Source of the DNA: Citrobacter freundii
GTDB taxonomy: Bacteria; Pseudomonadota; Gammaproteobacteria; Enterobacterales; Enterobacteriaceae
Direction of reading: 5' to 3'
Assembly (NCBI RefSeq): GCF_029717145.1
Contig: NZ_CP099222.1
Coordinates: forward strand, 1,054,001-1,118,000
Length of the DNA: 64,000 nucleotides
Numbering within the stretch: position 1 is the stretch's first letter; the number at the start of each line of letters is the position of its first letter. The notes beneath the pieces are model-generated. The model ran no database searches and was not told the DNA's origin. It was given only the letters and a program-made list of their open reading frames with translations. Positions 62,963-64,000 of the stretch are shown here, piece after piece. The translations under genes were made by a program, and so were the position numbers.

Positions 62963-63433
62963 TCACAACCAACCACATTCAGCAAAAGACACCACTTCGT
63001 TCCCAACAACCAAATGATCCAGCACTCGCACTTCTACTAGTGCTAACGCTTTCATTATTCGCTGGGTGATGTGTTTATCCTGCTGACTGATTTCTGTCGT
63101 ACCAGACGGATGGTTATGCGCCAGAATTACTGCAGCGGCGTTGTGCTTCAGGGCTGACTTCACCACTTCGCGCGGATGTACTTCGGTATGGCTGAGCGTG
63201 CCGGTAAACAGCGTTTCTCGCCCCAAAAGGCAATGCTGGTTATCGAGATACATCACGATAAAGACTTCCCGCTCCTGATGAGCCATCTGTAGCTGAAGCC
63301 AGGTCTTGGTGATGCTGGTGGAGGTAAACGACTCACTCGGTTGACGCTGATATTTTTCCAGTAGTCGTAATGCTCGACGGATGACTCGCTGCTCGTTTGC
63401 AGGGAATACCGGGGATAGATGAATTGCTGACAT
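62963..63433 (-). CDS. RadC-like JAB-domain protein (YeeS/YfjY family)
   Basis: A 156-residue JAMM/MPN-fold protein. The metal motif is clear: [20 protein letters not shown] and [11 protein letters not shown] (HxH...S), then the aspartate in LDHLVVGN. It matches YeeS and YkfG of E. coli islands; their role is unknown despite the name RadC. The start at 63433 gives [16 protein letters not shown] with GGAACTG upstream. Confidence 0.91.
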   Translation of the reverse strand: MSAIHLSPVFPANEQRVIRRALRLLEKYQRQPSESFTSTSITKTWLQLQMAHQEREVFIVMYLDNQHCLLGRETLFTGTLSHTEVHPREVVKSALKHNAAAVILAHNHPSGTTEISQQDKHITQRIMKALALVEVRVLDHLVVGNEVVSFAECGWL

Positions 63434-63499
63434 AGTCAGTTCCTTAAAATGAAAAGCCCCGCCTGTGTATTGGCATGGCATGAAGGAGGGTCAAAAGTT

Positions 63500-64000
63500 T
63501 CATGAAGCAAGTTGCAGCATATTCTCGGCCATAACCCACAGCGCGCGATTGAGCTTCACATCACCGTCGATACCTTTAACTGCTCGTGTGTGGGCTCGCT
63601 TGCCATTGGCAGTCCGACCTGAGAGACCGCCTTTGATAAGGTTTTCCTGAATACGCTGGTAAGTGGTCCAGAGATCATTGCTTTCGTCCTGCCAGCGGCG
63701 CGGGGAAAGGATTTGTGATTCAGTTACCGGCTGATGATCTTCTCCAAAGCGATAGGTTAAAGCCGCTTTCGCCATCGCCTGCTGTGCAGGTGGCGGTAAT
63801 ATCAGCGACTGCATTGCATCACGCTTCCCTTCCACTCGATCAAAAATCCCCAGCACTTCGTAAGCCCCTTCAATGACTTTCTCCACTACATTGCCTTTAT
63901 GCGGCACGCGCACCTCCCCGAAAGACTCACCACAAATCAAACCATTCTGGCAAACCGATCTAAATAACCCCGGCAGCATTTGGTATGAACTGGAACCATC
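63500..64000 (-). CDS. DUF932 (YafZ/YfjQ-family) protein, C-terminal part (runs off right edge)
   Basis: The frame is open from the right edge (DGSSSYQMLPGLFRSVCQNG) to a stop at 63500; 166 codons are present of a usual 270 or so. GESFGEVRVPHKGNVVEKVI, FDRVEGKRDAMQSL, RWQDESNDLWTTYQRIQENL and KLNRALWVMAENML match E. coli YafZ/YfjQ of CP4 prophages. Function is unknown; relatives occur on plasmids and phages. Confidence 0.9.
   Translation of the reverse strand, partial: DGSSSYQMLPGLFRSVCQNGLICGESFGEVRVPHKGNVVEKVIEGAYEVLGIFDRVEGKRDAMQSLILPPPAQQAMAKAALTYRFGEDHQPVTESQILSPRRWQDESNDLWTTYQRIQENLIKGGLSGRTANGKRAHTRAVKGIDGDVKLNRALWVMAENMLQLAS

Overview
The window looks like chromosome from an enterobacterium of the Citrobacter/Salmonella/Escherichia group. 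This rests on near-identity of remembered E. coli proteins to the left-end genes (ygaV, yqaE, csiR, gabP, gabT, gabD, lhgO, csiD), on a tctCBA-tctDE locus beside them as in Salmonella/Citrobacter, and on REP and ERIC repeats and a CP4-57-type island. Citrobacter is my best guess; no database search was run.

Layout, left to right. (1) 1-8.0 kb: end of ygaV, yqaE, then csiD-lhgO-gabDTP-csiR on the minus strand, the glutarate/L-2-hydroxyglutarate and 4-aminobutyrate pathway. The kbp (ygaU) gene that sits here in E. coli is missing. (2) 8.0-9.7 kb: a divergent pair, an SDR-like protein without the usual catalytic residues and a LysR regulator. (3) 9.7-14.9 kb: tctCBA tricarboxylate transporter with the divergent two-component system tctDE. 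(4) 15.2-30.5 kb: an exopolysaccharide locus whose first four genes follow the vpsL-M-N-O order (initiating sugar-phosphate transferase, outer-membrane barrel, short Wza-type lipoprotein, Wzc-type co-polymerase with a degenerate kinase). These are followed by a flippase, a polymerase, three glycosyltransferases, a small membrane protein and a secreted DUF4832-type protein; galE and a beta-propeller protein lie on the other strand. (5) 30.6-37.5 kb: a CynT-type carbonic anhydrase, a MalY-type beta-lyase with an NhaC-type antiporter and a MelR-like AraC regulator, a CigR-like protein, and a Sel1-repeat protein followed by a terminator whose loop carries a 7-bp tandem repeat. (6) 37.6-45.2 kb: a sigma-54 activator divergent from dpaL, an M20 peptidase, a D-aminoacylase and an MFS transporter. 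A good -24/-12 promoter and TTTATC/GATAAA inverted repeats lie between them, so this looks like a sigma-54-controlled 2,3-diaminopropionate / N-acyl-D-amino acid catabolic operon. (7) 45.3-47.0 kb: an AT-rich orphan gene with an HELVH zinc-peptidase motif and a gene-poor gap. (8) 47.0-61.5 kb: a complete myo-inositol locus: iolR divergent from iolA-iolD, then iolG, a sugar ABC transporter (with an ERIC element inside), a second dehydrogenase, an iolC-DUF2090 fusion, iolE and iolB. (9) 61.5-64 kb: a probable attR that copies the 3' end of ssrA (tmRNA), with integrase arm-like repeats, then the end of a CP4-57-like island (CbtA/CbeA toxin-antitoxin, YeeT, RadC/YeeS, DUF932) that runs off the right edge. 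ssrA and the integrase should lie to the right.

No rRNA, tRNA, CRISPR array or intact insertion sequence was seen.
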